Of a stretch of 64,000 nucleotides of DNA, positions 49,561-58,261 are shown piece by piece (positions within the stretch are counted from its first letter, which is position 1; every line of letters begins with the position of its first letter). The position numbers were made by a program, and so were the translations under genes. Below the pieces are notes generated by a model, which was given only the letters and a program-made list of their open reading frames with translations, ran no database searches and was not told where the DNA came from. The stretch lies in contig PNKZ01000003.1 in NCBI GenBank assembly GCA_013822735.1, positions 310,001 through 374,000 on the forward strand, read 5' to 3'. The stretch comes from Pirellula sp. (GTDB taxonomy: Bacteria; Planctomycetota; Planctomycetia; Pirellulales; PNKZ01).

Positions 49561-50217
49561 GGGAGAGTTCCCGCAAAAAGAGTGAGCAATCGAAAGGGCG
49601 TAGCACTGGTCGGAGGCCAGTGTTCGGGTTTCAGCAAAACTACCGGCGGCGTTTCAGATTGAACCGGTCACCAAAGACCAAGCTGCCGCACTAACATGAA
49701 CCGGCAACAGTCTTTACGGGCCAATTCCACTTGCAATTCTGGACGTCGGGCAGATTTAATATGGGGCGACTATTAAGTATAGCTAAGTCTCTTGGGCGAT
49801 TTCAAAGCAAAACCGCTCCATTTTGAGTGCCCGGACGTTGTGGCGTTTCGGAAACATCACCGGAGTCCGAACCCTTGTCGCGGCAACTGGAAAGGTGGTC
49901 CACCGCACCGGTTAGCTATGTGCTCCTGCGCCCTTCTTCGAAACAGGCGACTCGGGGCAGCGGGAATTCGGCCCGAATTGATGTGCGATGTTGTCGCCGA
50001 GGAGAACCGAGGGAAACTGTGCGACATCCCTCGAATTGATTGACAATTGCCGGCGCGATCCCCTAGACTCCCTGCACTATAACTGCCTTAAAGATCAGGC
50101 TTTGCGGCATTTTTGTAGAGAGATACGCGGCGCAAATCGGTCGCGCATCCACAGTACGACGGTTCGTTGGATATTTGTGAACATCACTACCGCTTCTAGT
50201 TGCGAGAAGGAACTAGC
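49561..50217. other. 657-base gap upstream of the pyrophosphatase
   Basis: No open frame here has a ribosome site, signal or known motif. The right end carries the likely pyrophosphatase promoter (50040-50069) and leader. The left end must hold the promoter of the Gly/Met-rich gene. Confidence 0.5.
50040..50069 (+). promoter_or_regulatory. candidate sigma70-type promoter for hppA
   Basis: A perfect TTGACA (50040-50045) is followed after 18 bases by TAGACT (50064-50069), which matches the -10 consensus at four of six places. It lies about 150 bases before the pyrophosphatase ATG. A second -10-like TATAAC follows at about 50080-50085 without its own -35. Confidence 0.4.
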
Positions 50218-52743
50218 ATGAAAGCATGCCGACGTTTACCCCGAGTTATCCCCACAAAACTGCAAGGAACCGCGTCCAAACTCGTGCGTGTTCTCAGCTT
50301 TGCGGCGATGTTGAGTGCGTTTGCCTGGACCTCGCCGGCTTGTGCGAGCGAAGCGGATTTAGCCATTCCCGACCTGAACATTCACGGGAAGTTCACGATC
50401 GCCGGTAAGGAAATCACCGCCGGCAACCTGCTCTTCTACGGTTCGTTCGTCATTCTCGGGACGCTCGGCATCAGCTTGTACCTGCGCGCCCAAATCAAGG
50501 CACTACCGGCGCATAAGTCGATGCTCGCCGTCGCCGAAGTCATCTTCCAAACCTGCCGCACTTATTTGATTCAGCAGGGGAAGTTTCTCGCGATGCTGTT
50601 CGCCATCATCGGCAGCGCGATGACGTACTACTTCATGGGCTTGTTACACAAAGACGCCGCCACGGTCGGGCAAGTGTTGCTCTTCTCGATCGTCGGCATC
50701 GGCGGCTCCTATTGGGTCGCGTGGTACGGCATCCGCGTAAATACGTATGCCAATTGCCGCACGGCATTCGCATCGCTTAAGGGGGAACCGTGGGACGTCG
50801 TCAACATTCCGCTTCGCGCGGGCATGTCGATCGGCTTGTTCCTTATCTCGCTCGAGCTCGTCATGATGGTCGCCATTTTGCTTTTCGTCCCGCGCGATCG
50901 CGTCGGCATCTGCTTTCTCGGCTTCGCGATCGGCGAATCGCTCGGCGCATCCGCGCTGCGTATCGCCGGCGGTATCTTCACGAAGATCGCCGACATCGGT
51001 TCCGACTTAATGAAGATCGTCTTCAACGTCAAGGAAGACGATCCGCGTAATCCGGGCGTCATCGCCGACTGCACCGGCGACAACGCCGGCGACTCGGTCG
51101 GCCCGACGGCCGACGGCTTCGAAACCTACGGCGTGACCGGAGTCGCGCTCATTACGTTCATCACGTTGGCGATTCCCACTGAGCAGGCCGATCTGCAAGC
51201 TAAGCTCATTGTCTGGCTGTTCGGCATGCGATTCCTCATGGACTTCATGTCCGGCGTGTCGTACTTCATCAACCAAGGAATTTCCGAAGCCAAGTATAAG
51301 GGGCTGAAGGAATTTGACTTCGAAGCACCGCTTACACGGCTCATTTGGATTGCTTCGATCCTCTGCATTACTACGTCGTACGGCATGAGCAAGCTCTTGA
51401 TCGGCGACATCGTCGTCAACGGCAACCCGATGCCGGATCTTTGGTGGCAGCTGGCTTCGATCATCAGCTGCGGTACGCTCGCCGCGGTGTTGATTCCGGA
51501 ATTCACGAAGGTGTTTACGAGCTCGCACTCGAAGCACGTGCATGAAATCGTCATCGCCTCGCGCGAAGGGGGAGCTTCGCTCACGATTCTTTCCGGCCTC
51601 GTCGCGGGTAACTTTAGCGCCTTTTGGAAAGGCTTGCTCATCACGGGCCTGATGGCGGGCGCTTACTTCGTGAGCATGCTTGGGCTCGACGACGTGATGC
51701 GCGTCACGCTCGCAAACGGCATGGTAATCGAAGGAGGCTCCATCTTTGCCTTCGGTCTCGTGGCCTTCGGGTTCTTGTGTATGGGCCCGGTGAATATCGC
51801 CGTCGATAGTTACGGTCCGGTGACCGACAATGCGCAATCCGTGTTCGAACTCGCTCAAACCGAGCACATCCCGGGCATCAAAGAAGAAATTAAGCGCGAT
51901 TTCGGTTTCACGCCCGACTTTGAACTCGGCAAGCACTACCTCGAAGCGAACGATTCGGCGGGTAATACGTTCAAGGCCACGGCCAAGCCGGTGCTCATCG
52001 GCACGGCCGTCGTCGGGGCGACGACGATGATTTTCGCGATCATCTTGTTGCTCGGCAAAGCAGGAATGCTCAAGCTCAGCCTGACCGACGCTCCGGTGCT
52101 GCTCGGCTTCATCGCCGGCGGCTCGGTCATTTATTGGTTCTGCGGCGCTTCGATGCAAGCCGTGACGACGGGCGCTTACAGCGCCGTCGAGTACATCAAG
52201 AAGAATATGAACCTGAACAAGAAAGAGGCGGACATCAACGACTCGATCATGGTCGTGAAGATTTGTACCCAATACGCCCAAAAGGGAATGTGGAATATCT
52301 TCATCGCCCTCATGGCGGTAACGCTTGCTTTTGCGTTCTTCGATCCCAACTTCTTTGTGGCCTACCTCATCTCCATCGCCGTCTTCGGTTTGTTCCAAGC
52401 CATCTACATGGCGAACGCCGGCGGCGCCTGGGACAATGCCAAGAAGTACGTCGAAGTCGACTTGAAGGAAAAGGGAACGGAGCTGCATAAGGCGACCGTA
52501 GTCGGCGATACGGTCGGTGATCCGTTCAAGGACACGACTTCCGTGGCCTTGAACCCGATCATCAAGTTCAGCACGCTCTTCGGCTTGCTCGCCGTGGAAA
52601 TCGCCATTGAGATGAAACGTGAAGCGCTCGCCGGTACCGGCCATCGCGACATCACGCCTTACGTCGGCGCCGTGATGTTGCTCATCGCGCTCGTGTTCGT
52701 CTGGCGATCGTTCTACGCGATGCGCATCCCGGAAAAGGCCTAA
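50218..52743 (+). CDS. hppA: membrane-bound proton-translocating pyrophosphatase, long form
   Basis: AAGGA six bases before the ATG at 50218 sets the start; the product has 841 residues. It pumps ions while hydrolysing PPi. Family blocks seen: ADIGSDLMKIVFNVKEDDPR, IADCTGDNAGDSVGPTADGF (Asp274-Asp275 and Asp288-Asp292, Mg-PPi ligands), and the C-terminal GGAWDNAKKYVE with KATVVGDTVGDPFKDTTSVA. At the K-dependence position it has GNTFKA with Lys586, the mark of K-independent proton pumps. Before the first conserved helix there is a signal-peptide-like N-terminus and a hydrophilic stretch (about 45-75), making it longer than the usual 650-770 residues. It is followed by a terminator. Confidence 0.93.
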   Translation: MKACRRLPRVIPTKLQGTASKLVRVLSFAAMLSAFAWTSPACASEADLAIPDLNIHGKFTIAGKEITAGNLLFYGSFVILGTLGISLYLRAQIKALPAHKSMLAVAEVIFQTCRTYLIQQGKFLAMLFAIIGSAMTYYFMGLLHKDAATVGQVLLFSIVGIGGSYWVAWYGIRVNTYANCRTAFASLKGEPWDVVNIPLRAGMSIGLFLISLELVMMVAILLFVPRDRVGICFLGFAIGESLGASALRIAGGIFTKIADIGSDLMKIVFNVKEDDPRNPGVIADCTGDNAGDSVGPTADGFETYGVTGVALITFITLAIPTEQADLQAKLIVWLFGMRFLMDFMSGVSYFINQGISEAKYKGLKEFDFEAPLTRLIWIASILCITTSYGMSKLLIGDIVVNGNPMPDLWWQLASIISCGTLAAVLIPEFTKVFTSSHSKHVHEIVIASREGGASLTILSGLVAGNFSAFWKGLLITGLMAGAYFVSMLGLDDVMRVTLANGMVIEGGSIFAFGLVAFGFLCMGPVNIAVDSYGPVTDNAQSVFELAQTEHIPGIKEEIKRDFGFTPDFELGKHYLEANDSAGNTFKATAKPVLIGTAVVGATTMIFAIILLLGKAGMLKLSLTDAPVLLGFIAGGSVIYWFCGASMQAVTTGAYSAVEYIKKNMNLNKKEADINDSIMVVKICTQYAQKGMWNIFIALMAVTLAFAFFDPNFFVAYLISIAVFGLFQAIYMANAGGAWDNAKKYVEVDLKEKGTELHKATVVGDTVGDPFKDTTSVALNPIIKFSTLFGLLAVEIAIEMKREALAGTGHRDITPYVGAVMLLIALVFVWRSFYAMRIPEKA

Positions 52744-52758
52744 CCGCCGGGCTTCTTC

Positions 52759-52803
52759 AAGGCCCGAGACCTTGCCCACAAGCACGGTCTCGGGCCTTTT
52801 TCA
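52759..52803 (+). terminator. rho-independent terminator after hppA
   Basis: AAGGCCCGAGACC and GGTCTCGGGCCTT form a perfect thirteen-base stem with a fourteen-base loop, followed by TTTTTC. It starts 15 bases after the pyrophosphatase stop. The opposite strand has AAGG at the same place, so it could serve the converging BtuF-like gene too. Confidence 0.92.
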
Positions 52804-52804
52804 T

Positions 52805-53725
52805 TTACAGCGCTCGCCATAGGTCGCTTGGTGCCGGCATGCGGTGGACCTTCGGGTTCACTAGTCCCGCGAGAAGTTCCAAACTATCGACAAGTCGCGG
52901 CCCGGAGCGGTTGAAGAGAGCGTTGCCGTCGACGGCAAACGTGCGCCCGTCGCGCACGGCCCGAAGCTCGTTCCAGCCCTGCAGGTCCACGAGGGATGCC
53001 GCTTCGCGCAGCGTGCGCGAGAGGTCGAAGCCGCACGGCATCACGATGACGACTTCGGGATCGGCGGATCGAACGTCTTCCCAGGCCGTGTACGTGCTGT
53101 GATGCCCGGCCACGGCCCAAGTTTGCCGTCCGCCGGCTAGTTCGATAAGTTCCGGCGTCCAATTACCGGCGATCATCATTGGATCGATCCACTCGATACA
53201 CGCCGTGAGTGGTTGTTCGGATGTGGGCAACGTGCCAGTGCGAGAACGGATCAAATCAATGCGTGCTTCTAAGTGCGATACATAGTCACTTGCCGCCGCG
53301 GTTCGATTCGTGGCCTCGCCCAGCCGGCGGATATCCGACAGCACGTCGCCTAGCGACTGCGGATTCAAAGCCACGAGACGAGCATTGCGGAGCTTCGGTT
53401 CGCTCGCCACGGCCGCGACAACGTCGTCGTAGCGCACGGCACAGACGTCGCATTGCGCCTGGGTGACGATTAGGTCCGGTTGCAGATCGACCAGTAAATC
53501 GAGATCGATCTCATACAGCGGTTTCCCCGCCGCCACCAATTCTTTGACCTGTTGATCGATCATGCCGCCGGGCGCGTCGGCCACGATATTCGTGAACGTC
53601 GCGCGCGGAAGCCGATTCACGGCCGCGGGATAGTCGCATTCATGGCTCACGCCGACGATCGATTCTTCGAGGCCGAGCCCGAAGAGCATTTCTGTGGCGC
53701 TGGAGATCAAGGAAACAATTCGCAT
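52805..53725 (-). CDS. BtuF-like cobalamin/siderophore-type binding protein
   Basis: The ATG at 53725 gives 306 residues. It matches the periplasmic-binding-protein type III fold of BtuF: MRIVSLISSATEMLFGLGLE, VGVSHECDYP, the domain-linking helix about residues 95-120 (DLLVDLQPDLIVTQAQCDVC), and a second lobe with MIAGNWTPELIELAGGRQT and SADPEVVIVMPCGFDLSRT. No signal peptide or lipobox is visible. Such leaderless BtuF-like proteins are common and their ligand is often unproven. No transporter genes are near. The frame extends upstream but without homology. Confidence 0.85.
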   Translation of the reverse strand: MRIVSLISSATEMLFGLGLEESIVGVSHECDYPAAVNRLPRATFTNIVADAPGGMIDQQVKELVAAGKPLYEIDLDLLVDLQPDLIVTQAQCDVCAVRYDDVVAAVASEPKLRNARLVALNPQSLGDVLSDIRRLGEATNRTAAASDYVSHLEARIDLIRSRTGTLPTSEQPLTACIEWIDPMMIAGNWTPELIELAGGRQTWAVAGHHSTYTAWEDVRSADPEVVIVMPCGFDLSRTLREAASLVDLQGWNELRAVRDGRTFAVDGNALFNRSGPRLVDSLELLAGLVNPKVHRMPAPSDLWRAL

Positions 53726-53847
53726 GGCGGCATTGTCCGGTAGTCGTCCGCCTCGATCAAGGGAGCACGGCAACGCAGCGTGCCTGCACGGATTTGCCAA
53801 CGTCAAACTTCGCCGCATAATGACGAGACACACCCAGGAGCCCGACT

Positions 53848-55260
53848 ATGCGCATGTTCTACGCCGCCCAGTGGCGCGATGCCGCGAAGAAGATCGAAGT
53901 TCGCAACCCGTTCGACCAGTCGTTGGTCGACACCGTCCCGAGCGCCACGGCCGACGACGTAGAAGCGGCACTGGCCGGGGCGGTCGAAGGGGCCCGCATC
54001 ATGGCGGCATTGCCGGGCTACAAGCGTTATCAAATTCTGCTCAAGACCGCGCAGCTGATGGCCGAACGCGCCGACGACCTTGGCCGAACCATCAGTATAG
54101 AAGAGGGGAAGACCCTGGCCGAAGGAAAGACCGAAGTCCTGCGCGCCAAAGAAACGATGGAGCTTTCCGCCGAAGAAGCGAAGCGTCTCGAAGGAGAACT
54201 CCTGCCGCTCGATGGTGCTTCCGGCGGCGCAGGAAAGCTCGGTTTCACACTTCGCGTGCCGTGCGGCATCGTTGCCGCGATCACGCCGTTCAACTTTCCG
54301 CTCAATCTCGTGACGCACAAGGTGGGCCCGGCGCTGGCCGCGGGCAACGCGGTCATCATCAAGCCTGCCGGAAATACGCCGCTTTCCGCGCTGCGGTTGG
54401 TCGAGATTTTGCTGGAAGCCGGCCTGCCGCCCGAGGCAATCGCGTGCGTGACGGGGCCGGGGAAGATCGTGGGGGAAACGCTGGTGCGCGACGCGCGCGT
54501 GCGCAAAGTGAGCTTCACCGGCAGCCGCGACGTCGGCGAGCACTTATGCAACATCGCCGGCATCAAACGGATCGCCATGGAACTCGGCTCGAATAGTCCG
54601 CTGGTCGTGCTGCCGGATGCCGACTTGCAGAAGGTGGCCGATGCCGCCGTGGTGACGGGTTACGGCAACGCCGGCCAAGTGTGCATTTCGACCCAACGCA
54701 TTATCGCGCTCGGCAAACAGTACGACGATTTGCTCGACCTGCTCACGCCGAAAGTCGCGGCTTTGCGTACCGGCGATCAACTCGACCCGCAAACGCAAAT
54801 AGGTCCGATGGTGCGCGAGGCCGACGCCGTGCGCGTGGCCGAGTGGATCGAAGAGGCCCGGGTCGGAGGCGCTCGTGTGCTTACCGGAGGCAAGCGTCGC
54901 GGGGCGATCGTCGAGCCGGCGATCGTCGCCGACCTAAAGCCTTCGATGAAGATTAGTTGTGAGGAGTTATTTGGCCCGGCAGTCGGCGTATCGCGCGTGG
55001 AAACGATCGATGAGGCGATCGCCCTGGCCAACAGCACACGCTACGGCCTGAGCGCCGCGGTGTTCACGCAGAATATTGATTGGGCGCTCAAGTTCGCTCG
55101 CCAAGTGGAAAGCGGCAACATCCACATCAATTGGGGAACCGCCTGGCGCGCCGATCTCATGCCGTACGGCGGCTTGAAGGACAGCGGACTCGGCAAAGAG
55201 GGGCCGAAGTACGCCGTGCAAGAAATGACCGAGACCAAGACCGTGATTATTCACGGGTAA
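53848..55260 (+). CDS. NAD(P)-dependent aldehyde dehydrogenase
   Basis: AGGAG seven bases upstream supports this start. The 470-residue enzyme has the ALDH Rossmann core: PFNFPLNLVTHKVGPALAAG, GNAVIIKPAGNTPLSALRLV, FTGSRDVGEHL, general base Glu245 in AMELGSNSPLVV, nucleophile Cys279 in GYGNAGQVCIS, EELFGPAVGVSRVETIDEAI, and GGLKDSGLGKEGPKYAVQEM. It resembles the lactaldehyde/glycolaldehyde and non-phosphorylating glyceraldehyde-3-phosphate branch, but substrate specificity cannot be read off. It is divergent from the BtuF-like gene and followed by a repeat instead of a terminator. Confidence 0.94.
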   Translation: MRMFYAAQWRDAAKKIEVRNPFDQSLVDTVPSATADDVEAALAGAVEGARIMAALPGYKRYQILLKTAQLMAERADDLGRTISIEEGKTLAEGKTEVLRAKETMELSAEEAKRLEGELLPLDGASGGAGKLGFTLRVPCGIVAAITPFNFPLNLVTHKVGPALAAGNAVIIKPAGNTPLSALRLVEILLEAGLPPEAIACVTGPGKIVGETLVRDARVRKVSFTGSRDVGEHLCNIAGIKRIAMELGSNSPLVVLPDADLQKVADAAVVTGYGNAGQVCISTQRIIALGKQYDDLLDLLTPKVAALRTGDQLDPQTQIGPMVREADAVRVAEWIEEARVGGARVLTGGKRRGAIVEPAIVADLKPSMKISCEELFGPAVGVSRVETIDEAIALANSTRYGLSAAVFTQNIDWALKFARQVESGNIHINWGTAWRADLMPYGGLKDSGLGKEGPKYAVQEMTETKTVIIHG

Positions 55261-55265
55261 AAAAA

Positions 55266-55339
55266 GGCGCTAGGCACTGGGCGTTAGGCGCTAGTGCCGG
55301 ACGGTCTGAGGCTAGCGCCTAGCGCGTGTCGCCTAGCGA
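55266..55339. repeat. palindromic repeat made of GGCGCTAG/CTAGCGCC words
   Basis: GGCGCTAG occurs at 55266 and 55287 and its inverse CTAGCGCC at 55312, with a related CGCCTAGCG at 55330. The whole 74-base stretch can fold back on itself in more than one register. It lies between the convergent ALDH and type III PKS genes. Confidence 0.65.
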
Positions 55340-55342
55340 CTC

Positions 55343-56509
55343 TTATCGAAACAGCGCCGCTTCTGCGGCCAAGCCGGGGCCGAAGCCGATCGCCACGCAC
55401 GGCATCTTCGCTCCCGCGGCGCGCAAGCGTTGAAGGATGAAGAGCACGGTCGGCGAAGACATGTTGCCGCATTCGGCCAGCACTTCCCGCGACATGAAAG
55501 TATCCGTGCGTTCGAGACCGAGTGCTTCTTCGACGGCGGAAAGTACCCGAGGCCCGCCGGGATGCACGGCCCAGCAGCCGATGTCTTCGATTTTCAAACC
55601 TTGTTCCGCCAGCCAGTTTTCAAACCAGGGTCGAACATTGTTGGAAATCAGGTCCGGCACGCGCGACGAAAGGAACATCTCGAACCCGTGGTCGCCGATG
55701 TTCCAAGACATTGCGTCACCCGATTCGGGAATGTAGCAAGAGCCCGTCGCCGCGACTTGAAGCGTATCGTCGCTCGGAGCGGCCGACGAATGAGCGACGA
55801 CCAGCGCCGCAGCGCCGTCGGCAAAAATGGCGTTCCCCACGGCGCGATCCGGGTCCCATTCAAACGAATAGTGGAGGCTGCAAAGTTCGACCGCGCACAG
55901 CAGCACGCGGTTGCGCGGGTCGGCTTGTGCGAGGGCTTGAGCGGTGCGGAGGCCGTTGATGGCGCCGTGGCAACCCATGAAGCCGACGAATACGCGCCCG
56001 ACGGTCGGCGGCAGTCCGAGGCCGTTGATCAGCGCCAAGTCGAGTCCCGGGGCGAAGAAGCCGGTGCAGCTCACCGTGACCAAGTGCGTGATTTCGCCTG
56101 CCGCGAGCTTGGCGTCGGCCAGGGCTTTGGTCGAACAATCGACGGCGAGCTTCGGCGCGGCTTCGGCATAGACGCGCATCCGTTCGCCGGTTCCCATGCC
56201 TTTGCTCACCGGCTCCGGCATGTCTTCGAGCATGCTATTGCCGCCGCCGATGGCGGCGCGACTTTCCGCCAAGGCGACGGCGGCAGCTTGCCCCATCACC
56301 ATCCACTCCAAAGCGAGTTGGTGCGGCACGCAAAGAGCGCGTTGCTTAACGCCGGTCTTGCGATAGAGAACTTTCACCAAACGACGATCGTCTTCCGTGC
56401 GGCAGCAGACTTCCTGCGCCAACGCGACGGCCTCATCCTGAGTCATGATGAACTCCGGCTGCGCCGTGCCGATACCCAAAATGGCTGCGTGAGCGGAAGG
56501 TTGAGTCAT
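55343..56509 (-). CDS. type III polyketide synthase (chalcone-synthase-like)
   Basis: The ATG at 56509 overlaps the stop of the upstream methyltransferase by 4 bases. The 388-residue enzyme has the Cys-His-Asn triad: Cys148 in THLVTVSCTGFFAPGLD, His316 in WAVHPGGPRVLSAVEEAL and Asn349 in LAECGNMSSPTVLFIL. GFMGCHGAINGLRTAQALA and IFADGAAALVV are further family blocks. Such homodimeric enzymes extend an acyl-CoA starter with malonyl-CoA and cyclise the product to pyrones, resorcinols or quinone precursors. A region of about 35 residues before the catalytic domain (VALAESRAAIGGGNSMLEDM) is longer than in many bacterial relatives. Confidence 0.93.
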   Translation of the reverse strand: MTQPSAHAAILGIGTAQPEFIMTQDEAVALAQEVCCRTEDDRRLVKVLYRKTGVKQRALCVPHQLALEWMVMGQAAAVALAESRAAIGGGNSMLEDMPEPVSKGMGTGERMRVYAEAAPKLAVDCSTKALADAKLAAGEITHLVTVSCTGFFAPGLDLALINGLGLPPTVGRVFVGFMGCHGAINGLRTAQALAQADPRNRVLLCAVELCSLHYSFEWDPDRAVGNAIFADGAAALVVAHSSAAPSDDTLQVAATGSCYIPESGDAMSWNIGDHGFEMFLSSRVPDLISNNVRPWFENWLAEQGLKIEDIGCWAVHPGGPRVLSAVEEALGLERTDTFMSREVLAECGNMSSPTVLFILQRLRAAGAKMPCVAIGFGPGLAAEAALFR

Positions 56510-57231
56510 GACAAAGTTTCCCAAGTTAAGAAAAAACGAAACGGCCAAGCGCGGCGAATCTGTGCGCCGTGCAATCCGGCGCGTTCCGCAAGGCGGCGAA
56601 CTTCTTCCGTACGAAATGCTCCGGCGACCGATTGCGGACCATCGGTACGCAAGATGTCGCTTTTGCTAATCAAGTGGCATACCGACTGTGCAGCCCAGTA
56701 GCCGAGGCGACAGCGAATGAGATCGTTGATGACGAGCAAGCGGCGTGTCGCGGCAGCCATGCTGCGCAGGAGCTGTACTGCCTGTACTTCGGTCAGGTGA
56801 TGGAGGAACAGCGAACAGCTGACGACGTCGAATGATCGCTCCGGCAGCGGCTCGAGAATGTCTTTCTGAACGAACGACGCCTCGGCTTTGCAGTGCGACG
56901 GTTTGCGCGACGCTCGCTCTTGGGCCCGACAGACGGCGGTGGGACTGATGTCGTAGCCGACGACATCGGCTTGAAGACGGTCGCGGCAGGCGCGACGTTG
57001 GACGTCGAGAACCACGTCGCCGCCGCCGCACGCGACATCCAGCATTCGAAATTGACGGATCCCGCGCCTCTGCGCCCAGGCCTTTATCGGACGATAGACG
57101 ATTTTACCGCTCCGACTCAGGGAGTTTGCGAGGGCTAGAGCATCTAGAGCGTGTCTGTGGCGGCCGACTTCCAGGTCGGGCCGATCCATGACTTCCGGCT
57201 GTAGGTCTCGCTCTCTCAAGCTACGCAACAA
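56506..57231 (-). CDS. SAM-dependent methyltransferase coupled to the type III PKS
   Basis: The protein has 241 residues from a TTG at 57231; an ATG at 57189 would drop 14 residues that look family-typical (RERDLQPEVMDRPDLEVGRH), so I prefer the TTG. Motif I is FRMLDVACGGGDVVLD, followed by VVGYDISPTAVCRAQERASR, DILEPLPERSFDVVSCSLFL and an HHLTEVQAVQLLRSM helix. This is a UbiE-like class I methyltransferase. The stop overlaps the PKS start (ATGA), so it is translationally coupled and very likely methylates the PKS product. Confidence 0.88.
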   Translation of the reverse strand: MLRSLRERDLQPEVMDRPDLEVGRHRHALDALALANSLSRSGKIVYRPIKAWAQRRGIRQFRMLDVACGGGDVVLDVQRRACRDRLQADVVGYDISPTAVCRAQERASRKPSHCKAEASFVQKDILEPLPERSFDVVSCSLFLHHLTEVQAVQLLRSMAAATRRLLVINDLIRCRLGYWAAQSVCHLISKSDILRTDGPQSVAGAFRTEEVRRLAERAGLHGAQIRRAWPFRFFLTWETLS

Positions 57232-57416
57232 AATAGGTTTCTCTGTCCCCCGTGTTCCAAATCTAACGGTTATTACCCCAAGGCCCTACCCCGTTTGCCG
57301 GCGAACTACGGCATATTACGGGAAAAACTCGCCAACACCCGGGTGGAAGGTTCACGGGAAGCGGTCACCTTAGGGGGTTTACAGGCTTTTCGAGTCACGT
57401 CGTATTTTCGCATAGT

Positions 57417-58178
57417 TCAGGTGGCAGATCGAGCCACTTTACCCAAAGGACCGACGATAATTCCGGGAAAGCCGGGCACTTGCGATTGATAGGCCCGATA
57501 GGTGTCGCCCAGATAATGCTCAAGCCGGCGATCTTTGAGATAGCTGCCGACGAAGATGTAAATCGTCCACCAGAACGTCAGGACGGCGCGGTCCCAACTC
57601 ATCACCGGCGTCAGCCAAATCAAGCCGAGAAAGCTTAAATACACCGGGTGTCGAAACCAAAGAAATAAACTGCGGGGTCGAAACTCACGTCTCGCTACGG
57701 CAAGTCCGCGGATCCACGGCCACCAGGTCGTCCAGCCGGTTTGATAGCCGATACCGGCGAGATAGAGACTGTAAAACAGTGCGAGCCACGCCCCGATAAA
57801 CGCCGTGCGCATGGCGACCAACTGGGTTCCCTGCAGTTGCCACACCGCGCCTCCCATGGGTTGCCAGCAGGCGATGGTCAGCAGTAGCGATACGCAGGTG
57901 CTCGTGCAAAAGAATACGCCGTAGGCCGGCTGCGGAATGAGCTCGCTTAATCGTCGTCGCGTTGTGGGGTGGAGTAGCCAACTGTGTGACACGGCGAATT
58001 GGATCGCCAGCAAACTATCGACAAGGGCGGCCCGGGCGAATGTTTCGGTGCTTGCGGAAGTCGATGCTTCATCGTCGCCGCGAAGATAGTAATAGAGGTA
58101 GTACACCGTGACGGCGAACAGCGCGTGCGTCGCCACGCCGAAGCCGATCCAGAAGGTGCGTTGCTTTACGGAATCCAT
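57417..58178 (-). CDS. MddA/NnrU-like membrane methyltransferase (ICMT fold)
   Basis: The 253-residue protein has about six membrane helices. The N-terminal half (LLAIQFAVSHSWLLHPTTRR, then WQPMGGAVWQL) and the C-terminal half (LFLWFRHPVYLSFLGLIWLT, YLKDRRLEHYLGDTYRAYQS) match the family of methanethiol S-methyltransferase MddA, NnrU and isoprenylcysteine methyltransferases. The RHPVY and E-x-Y-R-x-Y-x-x-V-P elements bind SAM at the membrane surface. In Streptomyces griseus an ICMT-like enzyme methylates type III PKS phenolic lipids; the location here suggests the same. A volatile thiol substrate remains possible. Confidence 0.85.
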   Translation of the reverse strand: MDSVKQRTFWIGFGVATHALFAVTVYYLYYYLRGDDEASTSASTETFARAALVDSLLAIQFAVSHSWLLHPTTRRRLSELIPQPAYGVFFCTSTCVSLLLTIACWQPMGGAVWQLQGTQLVAMRTAFIGAWLALFYSLYLAGIGYQTGWTTWWPWIRGLAVARREFRPRSLFLWFRHPVYLSFLGLIWLTPVMSWDRAVLTFWWTIYIFVGSYLKDRRLEHYLGDTYRAYQSQVPGFPGIIVGPLGKVARSAT

Positions 58179-58261
58179 GGTTGTTGTCTGCTACCTGAAC
58201 GTAGGTCGCCCGCGGAGCTTGCGACCAGCGGTGATCAAATAGAAAGGGACGGGGGGGCGCA

